Notes: generated from the letters alone by a model not told the origin. DNA of 64,000 nt from Algoriphagus sp. (GCA_029945945.1 JAQSDM010000001.1:291986-355985), one strand, 5' to 3'. Shown: positions 1 to 9,632, numbered from the stretch's first letter. Program-made: numbers and translations.

Positions 1-233
1 TCAACTCCAAGATTTATACATTCCTCAATGATTTTATCCCCCAGCAAATAGGACTGGGAAGACGCAGGTGGTCCCAAACAAACGGCTTCGTCCGCAAACA
101 AAACATGTGGTGAAAGCCTGTCAGCCTCGCTGTATACCGCCACGGTTTTGATGCCCATTTCTCTGGCCGTACGCATGATTCTAAGACTGATCTCGCCCCT
201 GTTGGCGACTAAAAGTTTTTTAATTACTGGCAT
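1..233 (-). CDS. Biotin carboxylase / acyl-CoA carboxylase alpha subunit, N-terminal part (partial)
   Basis: The gene runs off the left edge, so only the first 77 or so residues are visible. They contain the biotin-carboxylase opening ([20 protein letters not shown]) and the [17 protein letters not shown] stretch of the pre-ATP-grasp domain. This family carboxylates biotin on a carrier domain using ATP and bicarbonate. The 'SYLLGDKII' wording looks more like propionyl- or methylcrotonyl-CoA carboxylase alpha subunits than the AccC of fatty-acid synthesis, but that is a judgement from memory. The start ATG is read from the reverse complement at 231-233. The gene is divergent from the PLP enzyme at 416. 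Confidence 0.85.
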   Translation of the reverse strand, partial: MPVIKKLLVANRGEISLRIMRTAREMGIKTVAVYSEADRLSPHVLFADEAVCLGPPASSQSYLLGDKIIEECINLGV

Positions 234-331
234 ATTCTCGTGAGTTTATTTGGGATTTGCTTCACAGCACACAGCGAAATAAGGAAAATTAAGTGAGGAT
301 TTTAAAGAAAGCTTTTAATCGGAAATGGTTT

Positions 332-363
332 TTTGCTTGGTAGGTATTTAAGTTTTATTTTTG
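332..363 (+). promoter_or_regulatory. Bacteroidota-type promoter for the PLP enzyme
   Basis: A TTTG at 332-335 is followed after 20 bases by TATTTTTG at 356-363. This fits the -33/-7 consensus of the main Bacteroidota sigma factor (TTTG and TAnnTTTG). It would place transcription start near 370, leaving a 5' UTR of about 45 bases before the start codon at 416. Confidence 0.6.
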
Positions 364-415
364 CCAAATTTTAATGAAAACTTCATTAAGGCTTAAACAC
401 TAAATTCAACCTGCT

Positions 416-1666
416 TTGGATCTATTTGCAAAATTAAAAACGAATATGGGCCCTTTGGGCAAACACTCAGAGTTTGCAGACGGCTACTTCTCTTTCCCTA
501 AACTGGAGGGAGAAATTGCACCAAGAATGAAATTTCAAGGTAAAGAGGTTCTTACCTGGAGCTTAAACAATTACCTGGGTCTTGCAAATCATCCCGAAGT
601 AAGAAAAACTGATGCAGAAGCTGCAGCCAAATGGGGTGCTGCGTATCCTATGGGTGCCAGAATGATGTCTGGTCAAACTACTCTTCATGAGCAACTGGAA
701 GATGAGCTTGCCGAATTCGTTCATAAAGAGAAATCATACCTTCTTAACTATGGCTACCAGGGTATCATGTCAGTAATCGACTCGATCCTTGACAGAAAAG
801 ATGTAGTCGTTTACGATTCCGAGTGCCATGCTTGTATCATCGATGCACTTAGAATGCACCTTGGCAAGAGATACGTATTCCCACATAATGACATTGAGAG
901 CTGCGAAAAGCAACTCGAGAGAGCAACCAAACTTGCTGCGGAAACCGGAGGAGGAATCCTTGTAATCACCGAAGGTGTATTCGGAATGACAGGAGATCAG
1001 GGCAAACTAAAAGAAATCGCTGCTCTAAAAAGCAAATTCGAATTCAGACTATTAGTTGACGATGCTCATGGCTTTGGCACAATGGGCAAAACTGGCGCAG
1101 GTACAGGAGAAGAACAAGGTGTACAGGATGAGATTGATTTATACTTCTCAACTTTTGCAAAATCCATGGCAAGTATCGGTGCATTTATCGCCGGAGATGC
1201 TGATGTGATTCTCTTCCTCAGATATAATATGAGATCTCAAATCTTTGCCAAATCACTTCCAATGCTGTTGGTTGAAGGTGCTCTGAAGAGACTGGAATTG
1301 CTGCGTACACAGCCTGAGTTGAAAGACAACTTGTGGAAAATCGTGAATGCTTTGAGAAAAGGTCTGCATGATAATGGTTTTAGCACCGGAAAATCAAACT
1401 CTCCTGTTACCCCTGTTGTCCTAAATGGCACTGTGGGCGAAGCTGCGGCACTTACCTATGATTTGAGAGAAAATTATGGAATTTTCTGTTCAGTAGTTAT
1501 TTACCCGGTAATACCTAAAGGCATGATTATCTTGAGGTTGATCCCTACAGCTGTTCATACACTGGAAGATGTCGAAGAAACCATCAAGGCATTTGCTGCT
1601 GTCAAGGAAAAGTTGACAAGCGGGACTTACAAAAACTCTGAATTGGCTTTGTCCGTAGGAGAATAA
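416..1666 (+). CDS. Alpha-oxoamine synthase family PLP-dependent acyltransferase (serine palmitoyltransferase-like)
   Basis: The 416-residue protein is a fold-type I PLP enzyme of the alpha-oxoamine synthase group (KBL/SPT/BioF/HemA), which condenses an amino acid with an acyl thioester and releases CO2. Visible signatures are SLNNYLGLANHPEV near residue 50, an LLVDDAHGFGTMG aspartate block near 215, and STFAKSMASIGAF near 247 whose lysine is the likely Schiff-base residue. A TTG start is chosen because MDLFAKL matches how I recall relatives beginning; the first ATG is at 446. In Bacteroidota such enzymes start sphingolipid or sulfonolipid synthesis; which substrate is used cannot be read from the sequence. 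It is a single-gene unit with its own promoter. Confidence 0.8.
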   Translation: MDLFAKLKTNMGPLGKHSEFADGYFSFPKLEGEIAPRMKFQGKEVLTWSLNNYLGLANHPEVRKTDAEAAAKWGAAYPMGARMMSGQTTLHEQLEDELAEFVHKEKSYLLNYGYQGIMSVIDSILDRKDVVVYDSECHACIIDALRMHLGKRYVFPHNDIESCEKQLERATKLAAETGGGILVITEGVFGMTGDQGKLKEIAALKSKFEFRLLVDDAHGFGTMGKTGAGTGEEQGVQDEIDLYFSTFAKSMASIGAFIAGDADVILFLRYNMRSQIFAKSLPMLLVEGALKRLELLRTQPELKDNLWKIVNALRKGLHDNGFSTGKSNSPVTPVVLNGTVGEAAALTYDLRENYGIFCSVVIYPVIPKGMIILRLIPTAVHTLEDVEETIKAFAAVKEKLTSGTYKNSELALSVGE

Positions 1667-1768
1667 AAAAAAAAGTAAAAAAAATGGCCTCTGGGTTGAA
1701 TTAGCAAGTATTTGGCCTATATTGGTTCTAAATAAACTTATCATCAACCTTTAAAACACACTTTTACT

Positions 1769-1945
1769 ATGAGCAGATTTAGTGAAGTCAAAGACCTTGT
1801 AATGAGCCTTGAGGGCGATTTCGAAAAATTCTATGAGAAGGGCAATCAAGCTGCCGGAACTCGAGTAAGAAAAGGTATGCAAGACCTGAAAAACTTGTCC
1901 CAGGATATCCGAAAGGAAGTTCAGGATAAGAAAAACGAAGGTTGA
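1769..1945 (+). CDS. Histone H1-like (Hc1-type) small basic protein
   Basis: This 58-residue ORF starts MSRFSEVKDLVMSLEGDFEK and contains GTRVRKGMQDLKNLSQDIRK, followed by a lysine-rich tail. Small Bacteroidota proteins with this pattern are annotated as histone H1-like (Hc1 family) and are presumed to bind DNA as nucleoid proteins. It has a clear ATG, ends just before a hairpin terminator and stands alone between the PLP enzyme and the M1 peptidase. Function is inferred from family resemblance only. Confidence 0.75.
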   Translation: MSRFSEVKDLVMSLEGDFEKFYEKGNQAAGTRVRKGMQDLKNLSQDIRKEVQDKKNEG

Positions 1946-1955
1946 TCCTAGCAAT

Positions 1956-1988
1956 AAAAAAAGGTGACTTAACGGTCACCTTTTTTTA
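1956..1988. terminator. Bidirectional hairpin terminator
   Basis: GGTGAC at 1963-1968 pairs with GTCACC at 1975-1980 and is flanked by A-runs and T-runs. It sits downstream of the H1-like gene and, on the other strand, downstream of the M1 peptidase. Confidence 0.75.
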
Positions 1989-1993
1989 TTCTT

Positions 1994-2029
1994 ATAATAA
2001 AGTGGAGCCTTAAAACTCCACTTTATTAT
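1994..2029 (-). terminator. Long hairpin overlapping the peptidase stop codon
   Basis: ATAATAAAGTGGAG (1994-2007) pairs perfectly with CTCCACTTTATTAT (2016-2029), a 14-bp stem with an 8-base loop. It covers the last codons and stop of the M1 peptidase and lies just before the terminator at 1956-1988. It may act in termination or protect the 3' end of the message. Confidence 0.5.
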
Positions 2030-3848
2030 TTCCCGGCTGTAGATCAGCTATTCTCTTTGAAGGATCGATTTCTATTGACTTGATTGTATTTATATTTTTT
2101 TCAATCGTAAATGTCTTCGTCAAATTAGTCCAGGGCCAAGCCTCAGTTAATACTCTTTCAGGCATTCCCTTTTCATTGGCCTTTTCCCCCCGCAGGATCA
2201 CCATTGGCAGATAGACTTGCTCTGAGGTTCCATCCTCGTAGGTGATTACCACATCAACAGGCATTGGCATCAATCCAATTCTCTCAAGAGTGATCTCTGT
2301 CTCGTTACCCATTGGTTTAACTTGCTTGATCCCATAATCGATGGTTTTAGTCGTATTTACAAAGTACTCTTTGTACCAATCCAGCTCCAAATCACTCTCC
2401 TTTTCCATTACCCGGATCAGATCATTTACATTCGGATGTTTGAATTTCCAGGTATTGAAATACCTCAACATCCCACGATCACGGGGTTCAGCGCCAATCA
2501 CATATCCCAATTGCTCAAGAAAAACAGCTCCTTTGGAATAAGCAGCCGAGCTATAGGCAAAATTAGTATTGTAATGATCAGAATGAGTGGACATTGGTTC
2601 CTCCTGCCCTGATTTAGCTAATCGGAAATATCCTGCGTAAGAGCCGCTGTGGGGGTTACCCGCGTTTTGAAAAATCGAAGCTCTCGCCAATGCAGAAGCA
2701 TAGCTGGTGAATCCTTCATCCATCCAGGGATAAAGCGATTCGTTGGACCCCAAGACACCATGGAACCAGCTATGAGCAAGTTCATGAATCATCACGCCAG
2801 TCAAACTTGAAATATTTCTCTCGCCGGTGATAAAGGTTGACATGGCATATTCCATACCTCCGTCCCCACCCTGCACTACAGAAAATTGCTTGTAGGGATA
2901 TTGTCCAAAATGCTCCGAAAAAAAGTTGATTGCTTTGGGAGTGTATTCTTTTAGCTTTTCCCAACTTTCGCTGGTTTCAGGACCGGGGATAAAAAAGTGG
3001 TGGACAGTAATTCCATTTTCCATCTGAATCTTATCGTGCTGGTAATTGGGATCAGCACCCCACATGAAGTCATGAACCTGCGGTGCCACAAAATGCCAGG
3101 TAAGGGTATTTCCTTTTGGTGCAGGCACTTTTACACCCGCATCTTCATAGCCATGCCCGATTTCATTTGGGTTTTGTAAATACCCGGTTCCTCCCAAAAC
3201 ATAGGTTTTGTCAATACTAATCTTCACATCAAAATTTCCCCATACACCATAAAACTCTCTTGCTATATAGGGATTTGCATGCCAGCCTTGCTCATCGTAA
3301 TTGGCCATTTTGGGGTACCACTGGGACATGGAGTATCGGACGCCTTCTTGGCTGTCTCTTCCCGATCTGCGAATCTGAATCGGTACTTGGCCATCAAATT
3401 CCATTTCAAAAGTCACTTCTGAATTTGGTAGAATCGGCTCCGAAAGCTTTACTTCAAGAATGGTTTCAACCTCTTTAAATTCGACTTCTTTACCGTTCAT
3501 TTTCAGATTACTTACATGGATGTAGCCAATCTCATCAGCTTTTAGCTTAAAGATGCGTTCAGCCACTCGTTTGTCAGGATCAGCGATTGTCCTTGATCTT
3601 ACATCCATCATACTTCCCGGCTGGAAAGCGTTGTAATACAAATGATAAAATACCCGCTCCAACGTATCAGGAGAGTTATTGGTGTATTTCAGCACCTGAG
3701 TTCCTGAGTATTGGTTTTTTTGGACGTCCATCTTCACATCCATTTTGTAGTCAACAGCCTGTTGAAATCTCCCTGTTTGAGCAAATATTAACTGACTGGA
3801 AAGAAAAAGAAAAAGCCCAAAAACAGGCTTTATCGCACTTTTTATCAT
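2010..3848 (-). CDS. M1 family (gluzincin) metallopeptidase, secreted
   Basis: The 612-residue protein starts with a signal peptide (MIKSAIKPVFGLFLFLSSQLIFAQ) and carries the M1 zinc site: HELAH near residue 354 followed about 20 residues later by WMDEGFTSY, which supplies the third zinc ligand. M1 enzymes remove N-terminal residues from peptides. The N-terminal half is the usual beta-saddle domain, and the catalytic domain is followed by a shorter C-terminal beta domain of the kind seen in Bacteroidota M1 proteins. It acts outside the cytoplasmic membrane, most likely in the periplasm. It is divergent from the gene at 4020 and convergent with the H1-like gene. Confidence 0.9.
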   Translation of the reverse strand: MIKSAIKPVFGLFLFLSSQLIFAQTGRFQQAVDYKMDVKMDVQKNQYSGTQVLKYTNNSPDTLERVFYHLYYNAFQPGSMMDVRSRTIADPDKRVAERIFKLKADEIGYIHVSNLKMNGKEVEFKEVETILEVKLSEPILPNSEVTFEMEFDGQVPIQIRRSGRDSQEGVRYSMSQWYPKMANYDEQGWHANPYIAREFYGVWGNFDVKISIDKTYVLGGTGYLQNPNEIGHGYEDAGVKVPAPKGNTLTWHFVAPQVHDFMWGADPNYQHDKIQMENGITVHHFFIPGPETSESWEKLKEYTPKAINFFSEHFGQYPYKQFSVVQGGDGGMEYAMSTFITGERNISSLTGVMIHELAHSWFHGVLGSNESLYPWMDEGFTSYASALARASIFQNAGNPHSGSYAGYFRLAKSGQEEPMSTHSDHYNTNFAYSSAAYSKGAVFLEQLGYVIGAEPRDRGMLRYFNTWKFKHPNVNDLIRVMEKESDLELDWYKEYFVNTTKTIDYGIKQVKPMGNETEITLERIGLMPMPVDVVITYEDGTSEQVYLPMVILRGEKANEKGMPERVLTEAWPWTNLTKTFTIEKNINTIKSIEIDPSKRIADLQPGNNKVEF

Positions 3849-4019
3849 AACAACTATTTTTTTTCAAAGAAAAAGAAAACTCCTTCTGAACCCAAACCAA
3901 CTATCAAAAAAACAGGCAATTGACTTCTTTTCAAATTCTCTTTCCACTGGAATAAAAATTAAACTCAAATCGGAAGGTTTTAGCTTTATTGAACCAAGAA
4001 TTTAAACCATCAATAACAA

Positions 4020-7000
4020 ATGAAGAAAATCTACCTCTTTATTTTTGCGACGATGCTCAGTCTGGGGATTCAGGCGCAGCAAGTCAACATGGACTTATTT
4101 AAGTCCATGAAAGCCAGAAACATAGGACCTGGTGCGATGAGTGGTCGAATCACTGCCATCGATGCAGTAGATGATAATCCGACTACTATGTACGCAGGAT
4201 CTGCCTCCGGAGGACTTTGGAAATCTACCTCAGGGGGAGTCACCTGGGAACCTATTTTTGACAAAGAGAAAGTACATTCCATAGGAGCAATTTCCATTTA
4301 TCAGAAAAACCCAAACATTATTTGGGTTGGTACCGGCGAAGGAAATCCAAGAAACTCCCTGAACATGGGTATGGGTGTGTACAGATCCATGGATGCCGGC
4401 CGCACCTGGCAAATGATGGGCTTGGAAAAAACCAAAGCCATCCACAGAATCATCGTTCATCCTGATGATCCAAATACAGTTTTTGTAGGAGCAATCGGTT
4501 CGCCTTGGGGTGAGCAAGAAGACCGTGGTGTTTACAAAACTACCGACGGTGGCAAAACCTGGTCAAAAGTCCTATATGTAGACACTAAAACAGGCGTAGG
4601 CGAGATGATCATGGATCCAAATAATCCAAATAAGATCTTCGTCAACATGTGGCAGCACAGACGCTATCCTTGGTTTTTTGAATCAGGAGGAGAATCTTCT
4701 GGTCTTTATGTCACTCATGACGGTGGTGAAAACTGGAAAAAACTGGATGAAAAAAATGGTCTTCCAAAAGGTAAATTGGGAAGAATGGGCTTGGCAATGT
4801 CAGCTGCAAACAGCAATAAGGTTTATGCTTTGATTGAATCTTCGAAAAATGCGCTTTATGCTTCAGAAGATGGCGGCGAAAAATTCACCATGATTAATGA
4901 TAAGGAAGATATCGGAGACCGTCCTTTCTATTACTTCGAAATCTATGCAGATCCAAAGAATGAAAATCGAATCTATACCCTCTATTCAAGAGTGGGAATT
5001 AGTGAAGATGGAGGAAGGTCATTCCAACAATTGCTTCAATACGATGGCGTTCACCCTGATCACCATGCATGGTATATCAATCCTAACGACCCTAATCTAC
5101 TCATCGATGGAAATGACGGCGGCTTGAACATCTCTCGCGATATGGGTAAAACCTGGTATTTCGCAGAAGGAATTCCTGTAGGACAATTCTATCATATCAA
5201 TGTGGATAATGAAATCCCATACAATGTATATGGAGGGATGCAGGACAACGGTTCCTGGACGGGACCGGCTTATCTTTGGAGACTGGATGGCATCCGAAAT
5301 ACCTACTGGCAGGAAGTTTCTTTCGGTGATGGTTTTGATGTAGTTTCTCACCCTTCAGATTCCCGATATGGCTACACCATGTCTCAGGGAGGTAACGTGT
5401 CCCGATTTGACAAACTTACCGGTCACAATAGGACCATCCGTCCAACTCATCCGGACAAGGATGTATTCCTGAGATTCAACTGGAATGCTGCTATCGCACA
5501 GGATCCTCATGACGCAAATACTGTTTATTACGCATCTCAGTTCCTGCATAAATCAACTGATTCAGGCGAAACATGGGAAATCATCTCTCCTGATCTGACG
5601 ACCAATGATACAACAAAGCAGAAGCAACAGATGACCGGAGGGTTAACTTTTGATATCACCGGAGCAGAAAACCATACCACGATCATTACGATTGCACCTA
5701 GTCCTGTTGATAAAAATGTGATCTATGTCGGTACAGACGACGGAAATGTACAGGTGACTCAGGACGGCGGAAAAACATGGACAAATGTGGCTGCAAAGCT
5801 TACCGGCTTACCAAAAGCTTCCTGGATTCCTCAAATTCAGGCTTCCAAATATAGCGCGGGAGAATTCTGGGTGATTGCAAATAATTACAGAAACAATGAC
5901 TTCAGTCCTTATGCCTATCATAGTGCAGATTTCGGAAAGAGCTTCACCCGAATTGCCGACGATAGCAAAGTTTTTGGATACACACTTTCAATCAAGCAGG
6001 ATCCTGAAGTTTCTAACCTGGTATTTCTGGGAACAGAATTCGGATTGTATGTTTCTTTTGACAAAGCTAAAACCTGGAATAAGTGGGAGCATGGTTATCC
6101 AAAGGCTGTTTCCACCTATGACATGACGATACAGGAAAGAGAGGCTGATTTGGTAATCGGGACTTTCGGACGTGCGATCTATGTGTTGGATGATATCCGT
6201 CCGCTGAGAGTTGTTGCACAAAATGGAGGGAAAGCCCCTGCCGGAAAAGTAACCGCAATTGCTGCTCCAGATGCTTATCAGGCAGAAATTCAACAACCGC
6301 ATGGGGAGCGATTTATGGCGGATGGAAAATACTCTGGCGAAAACCGAGCAACTGGCGGAAGACTCAGCTACTTCATCAATGATGAAAAAGAAAAGCTTGA
6401 CTCAGTGACTGTGAAAATCTACAACTCCGGAGGAGAGAAAATCAGAACTTTGAAAGCCCTTCCGGAAAAAGGTGTAAATCGAATCATCTGGAATCTCGAT
6501 CGAAAATCTACCGCAGAAATGACAGGCGGATTTGGTGGTGGTGGAGGAGGTCAAGGTGGCGGTGGTCGCCGTACCGGTTTCTTCGAACCTAGCGGAGGAG
6601 ATGCTCTTCCGGGAACTTACAAGGCGGTTTTTGTTTACGGAACCGATTCCTCTGAGACTTCCATAAAAGTAAATACAGATCCAAGAATCGATGTTCAGCC
6701 TGCTGATCTTCTTGCTAAAGATGCTTTCCTGAAAAAAGTGGAAACTCTTTCATCAGAAGTAAGTGCCGCAACCAAAAAACTTGATGAAGCTCAGAAAGCT
6801 ATCGATAAAGTGAATACGATGGTCAAAGACATAACCACTCCAGAAGCCAAAGCCTTGGCAGATGCTGCTAAAGACATCAAGAAAAAATTGGATACAACTC
6901 GCGAAGCATTTACGGGACCAAAAAGAGAAGGTCAGGGAATCGTAAGAAACCTCTTCCCGACTACGATGACCCGTCAATTTACTCCGCGCAGCTACGCAAA

Positions 7001-7172
7001 TTCGAGCTATGGAGCTCCTGGAGCTACCGAAGAGCGACTTTACACTCAGGCTAAAGAATCAGCTGATGAGGCTATCGCCAAAGTCAATGAATTCATCAAC
7101 GGTGACTGGAAGGCTTTCGAAGAGAAAGTGAAGGCTACGCCGATTGATATCTTTGAGACGGTGAAGAAGTAA
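4020..7172 (+). CDS. Secreted VPS10/sortilin-type beta-propeller protein with Asp-box repeats
   Basis: This 1050-residue protein begins with a signal peptide (MKKIYLFIFATMLSLGIQAQ). About eleven Asp-box (BNR) motifs of the form SxDxGxTW run through the first 700 residues, for example TTDGGKTW, VTHDGGENW, KSTDSGETW and VTQDGGKTW, as expected for VPS10/sortilin-type propellers often labelled 'glycosyl hydrolase'. No catalytic residues can be assigned. A glycine-rich linker lies near residue 836, a FlgD-like beta segment precedes it (about 790-830), and an alanine/lysine-rich helical region lies near 900-970. It has its own terminator downstream. Such proteins are numerous in Cytophagia and their role is unproven. 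Confidence 0.8.
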   Translation: MKKIYLFIFATMLSLGIQAQQVNMDLFKSMKARNIGPGAMSGRITAIDAVDDNPTTMYAGSASGGLWKSTSGGVTWEPIFDKEKVHSIGAISIYQKNPNIIWVGTGEGNPRNSLNMGMGVYRSMDAGRTWQMMGLEKTKAIHRIIVHPDDPNTVFVGAIGSPWGEQEDRGVYKTTDGGKTWSKVLYVDTKTGVGEMIMDPNNPNKIFVNMWQHRRYPWFFESGGESSGLYVTHDGGENWKKLDEKNGLPKGKLGRMGLAMSAANSNKVYALIESSKNALYASEDGGEKFTMINDKEDIGDRPFYYFEIYADPKNENRIYTLYSRVGISEDGGRSFQQLLQYDGVHPDHHAWYINPNDPNLLIDGNDGGLNISRDMGKTWYFAEGIPVGQFYHINVDNEIPYNVYGGMQDNGSWTGPAYLWRLDGIRNTYWQEVSFGDGFDVVSHPSDSRYGYTMSQGGNVSRFDKLTGHNRTIRPTHPDKDVFLRFNWNAAIAQDPHDANTVYYASQFLHKSTDSGETWEIISPDLTTNDTTKQKQQMTGGLTFDITGAENHTTIITIAPSPVDKNVIYVGTDDGNVQVTQDGGKTWTNVAAKLTGLPKASWIPQIQASKYSAGEFWVIANNYRNNDFSPYAYHSADFGKSFTRIADDSKVFGYTLSIKQDPEVSNLVFLGTEFGLYVSFDKAKTWNKWEHGYPKAVSTYDMTIQEREADLVIGTFGRAIYVLDDIRPLRVVAQNGGKAPAGKVTAIAAPDAYQAEIQQPHGERFMADGKYSGENRATGGRLSYFINDEKEKLDSVTVKIYNSGGEKIRTLKALPEKGVNRIIWNLDRKSTAEMTGGFGGGGGGQGGGGRRTGFFEPSGGDALPGTYKAVFVYGTDSSETSIKVNTDPRIDVQPADLLAKDAFLKKVETLSSEVSAATKKLDEAQKAIDKVNTMVKDITTPEAKALADAAKDIKKKLDTTREAFTGPKREGQGIVRNLFPTTMTRQFTPRSYANSSYGAPGATEERLYTQAKESADEAIAKVNEFINGDWKAFEEKVKATPIDIFETVKK

Positions 7173-7186
7173 TCATTCAAATCACT

Positions 7187-7222
7187 AAAAAGCACCTGTG
7201 GAAACGAAGGTGCTTTTTTTTT
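7187..7222 (+). terminator. Intrinsic terminator after the VPS10-type gene
   Basis: AGCACCT (7191-7197) pairs with AGGTGCT (7208-7214), extended by A:T pairs and followed by a run of T. Confidence 0.85.
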
Positions 7223-7263
7223 GTCTTTCCAAAATTAAGTAACATGCAGATCAAAATATTCTG

Positions 7264-8559
7264 ATGGCCATCACAGGAAAAATCAACTGGAAAACCGCAG
7301 CCGGACTTGTTATTGCAAACATGATCGGAACCGGCGTATTCACGAGTTTGGGGTTTCAGCTGCTTGAAGTTCAGAATACGTGGTCGATCCTTTTGCTTTG
7401 GATTTTGGGTGGTGGAATGGCTCTGATCGGTGCTTTAGTCTATGCGGAGTTGGGAACTCACTTTCATAAATCAGGCGGTGATTACATTTTTCTCTCTGAA
7501 ACCATCCACCCTTCGATTGGCTATTTGTATGCCTGGGTTTCCATGACTGTGGGTTTTTCAGCCCCAATTGCGATCGCTGCAATGGCCATGAATCAATACC
7601 TCAAACCTCTTCTCGGAGAAACGCTGATTCCGGGATTATTCTTTTTGCTGGCAGTTCCGATTTCCCATATGTTTAGCGTGAATCGCTCAGGAGCGGTTCA
7701 GGATATTCTCACGCTGGTGAAAATTGCCTTTGTTTTGATCCTGATCGGACTCGGGCTTTACTATGCACCGGCGATGGAAGTACCCGCTTTCAATTTTTCT
7801 TCCTCCTGGCAAAATGAAATAATAATGCCTGGTTTTGCGGTTTCCCTGATCTATGTTTTCTACGCGTATACCGGTTGGAATTCTGCAGCCTATATCGTGG
7901 AAGAAGTTGATCAACCCGGAAAAAATCTCCCGAAAGCTCTGATCTCAGCTACCGCTTTTGTAATGGTCATCTATGTTATGCTACAGCTGGTATTTCTGAA
8001 GCACGCTGGTTTTTCCCAACTCGAAGGCAAAGTTGAAGTCGCCAATATCGCCTTTGGCAATCTTTTTGGACCCAGCGGGGCGCTTTGGGTCAGTTTCTTT
8101 ATTGCTGTGCAATTGATCGCTACTATCAGCGGATATGCTTGGGTTGGACCAAGAATCACCCATGCAATGGCTCTCGATTTCAGACTTTGGAAACCGCTGG
8201 CAAGAGTGAATCAAAACGGAATTCCGGTCCGGGCCATTGTGCTTAATACCTTGATCAGTTTTGCTTTATTCCTCACCGGCTCATTTGAGCAAGTGATGCT
8301 TTATGCAGGATTTGTCCTTCAGCTGATGGGAACGATCACAGTCTTTTCGTCCCTGAAAATTAAAAAAGCTGGTGGTTTCAAAAGTCCCTGGAAACCCTGG
8401 ATCCAATGGATTTACATTTTTTTCAGCTCAGGAGTAATGATTTATCTTTTCTGGGACAGACCTTGGGAAAGTTTCGCAGGACTAGGAATTTTGGCAGTAG
8501 GGATGATTCTTTTTCTGTTTGACAAAAAAGAAGGTATTGCAACAAAAAACCCCGATTGA
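7264..8559 (+). CDS. APC superfamily amino-acid permease
   Basis: The 431-residue protein is almost wholly hydrophobic with about twelve membrane segments. It opens with NMIGTGVFTSLGFQ in the first membrane helix, the glycine-rich substrate-binding break of the amino acid-polyamine-organocation family. YAYTGWNSAAYIVEEV near residue 200 is a second family signature. It is likely an amino-acid/proton symporter or antiporter in the inner membrane; the substrate is not determined. Its stop codon lies inside a terminator hairpin shared with the convergent rfbB. Confidence 0.88.
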   Translation: MAITGKINWKTAAGLVIANMIGTGVFTSLGFQLLEVQNTWSILLLWILGGGMALIGALVYAELGTHFHKSGGDYIFLSETIHPSIGYLYAWVSMTVGFSAPIAIAAMAMNQYLKPLLGETLIPGLFFLLAVPISHMFSVNRSGAVQDILTLVKIAFVLILIGLGLYYAPAMEVPAFNFSSSWQNEIIMPGFAVSLIYVFYAYTGWNSAAYIVEEVDQPGKNLPKALISATAFVMVIYVMLQLVFLKHAGFSQLEGKVEVANIAFGNLFGPSGALWVSFFIAVQLIATISGYAWVGPRITHAMALDFRLWKPLARVNQNGIPVRAIVLNTLISFALFLTGSFEQVMLYAGFVLQLMGTITVFSSLKIKKAGGFKSPWKPWIQWIYIFFSSGVMIYLFWDRPWESFAGLGILAVGMILFLFDKKEGIATKNPD

Positions 8560-8576
8560 ATCAACCGGGGTTTCGT
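8544..8576. terminator. Bidirectional terminator between the permease and rfbB
   Basis: AAACCCCG (8547-8554) pairs with CGGGGTTT (8566-8573). The loop contains the permease stop codon (8557-8559), and rfbB ends one base beyond the hairpin region on the other strand. Confidence 0.8.
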
Positions 8577-9632
8577 TTATCTGTCAGCATAATGCTCAGA
8601 ATAATAAGCTTGGTAAGCACCAGAAGTAACATGTTCCAGCCAATCCTGATTTTCTAAATACCAGTCGATCGTGAGAGAAATCCCCTCGTCAAATTGCAAG
8701 CTTGGCTCCCAGCCCAACTCATTCTGGATTTTGGTGGCATCTATCGCATAGCGAAGATCATGTCCTGCACGATCAGTCACATAAGTGATCAGCTTTTCTG
8801 AAGTTCCCGCCGCTCTTCCTAGTTTCTCGTCCATTTTGGCACATAGAAGCTTTACGATATCAATATTTTTCCACTCGTTGAAACCTCCGATGTTATAAGT
8901 TTCTCCGGTTTTTCCTTTGTGAAAAACAACATCAATTGCTCGGGCGTGATCCAGTACATACAACCAATCCCTTACGTTTTCACCTTTTCCATAAACCGGA
9001 AGAGGTTTGTTATTCTTGATATTGTGAATGCAAAGAGGGATCAGCTTTTCCGGAAATTGATTTGGTCCGTAATTATTGGAACAATTCGAAATCACCGTCT
9101 TCATTTTGTAGGTATTAGCATAAGCTCGTACAAAATGATCTGAAGAAGCTTTGGAAGCGGAATAAGGAGACTGAGGATCGTATGGTGTGGTTTCCAAAAA
9201 GAATCCTCCATCATGAAGTGAACCGTAAACCTCGTCTGTGGAAACATGGTAGAACAAGTGATTGGATAACTCACCGGCCCAGTATTTTTTAGCCGAATTC
9301 AGCAGGTTTACAGTTCCAATCACATTGGTCATCACAAAAGCCAAAGGATCTGAAATGGACCTGTCTACGTGAGATTCCGCTGCCAGGTGAATTACATCGG
9401 TGATCTCGTGGTTTGCAAAAACCTCATCCAATGCATCAGGATCAAGGATATTGACCTTTTCAAAGACATAATTTTTTGCGCCTTCAACTGACTTCAGGTT
9501 TTCCAAATTTCCCGCATAAGTCAAAGCATCCAAGTTTACAATCTTGTACTCAGGATACTTTTCTACAAAAAGTTGAACCACATGGCATCCGATAAATCCG
9601 GCACCTCCTGTGATCAGGATAGATTTACTCAT
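8577..9632 (-). CDS. rfbB: dTDP-glucose 4,6-dehydratase
   Basis: This 351-residue extended short-chain dehydrogenase shows GGAGFIGCHV for NAD binding at the N-terminus, STDEVYGSL with the Asp-Glu catalytic pair of dehydratases, and YSASKASSDH giving the YxxxK catalytic motif. It turns dTDP-glucose into dTDP-4-keto-6-deoxyglucose, the branch point to rhamnose and other deoxy sugars of surface polysaccharide. It is the last gene of a minus-strand operon with the epimerase seven bases upstream. The other dTDP-rhamnose genes are not in the window. Confidence 0.93.
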   Translation of the reverse strand: MSKSILITGGAGFIGCHVVQLFVEKYPEYKIVNLDALTYAGNLENLKSVEGAKNYVFEKVNILDPDALDEVFANHEITDVIHLAAESHVDRSISDPLAFVMTNVIGTVNLLNSAKKYWAGELSNHLFYHVSTDEVYGSLHDGGFFLETTPYDPQSPYSASKASSDHFVRAYANTYKMKTVISNCSNNYGPNQFPEKLIPLCIHNIKNNKPLPVYGKGENVRDWLYVLDHARAIDVVFHKGKTGETYNIGGFNEWKNIDIVKLLCAKMDEKLGRAAGTSEKLITYVTDRAGHDLRYAIDATKIQNELGWEPSLQFDEGISLTIDWYLENQDWLEHVTSGAYQAYYSEHYADR

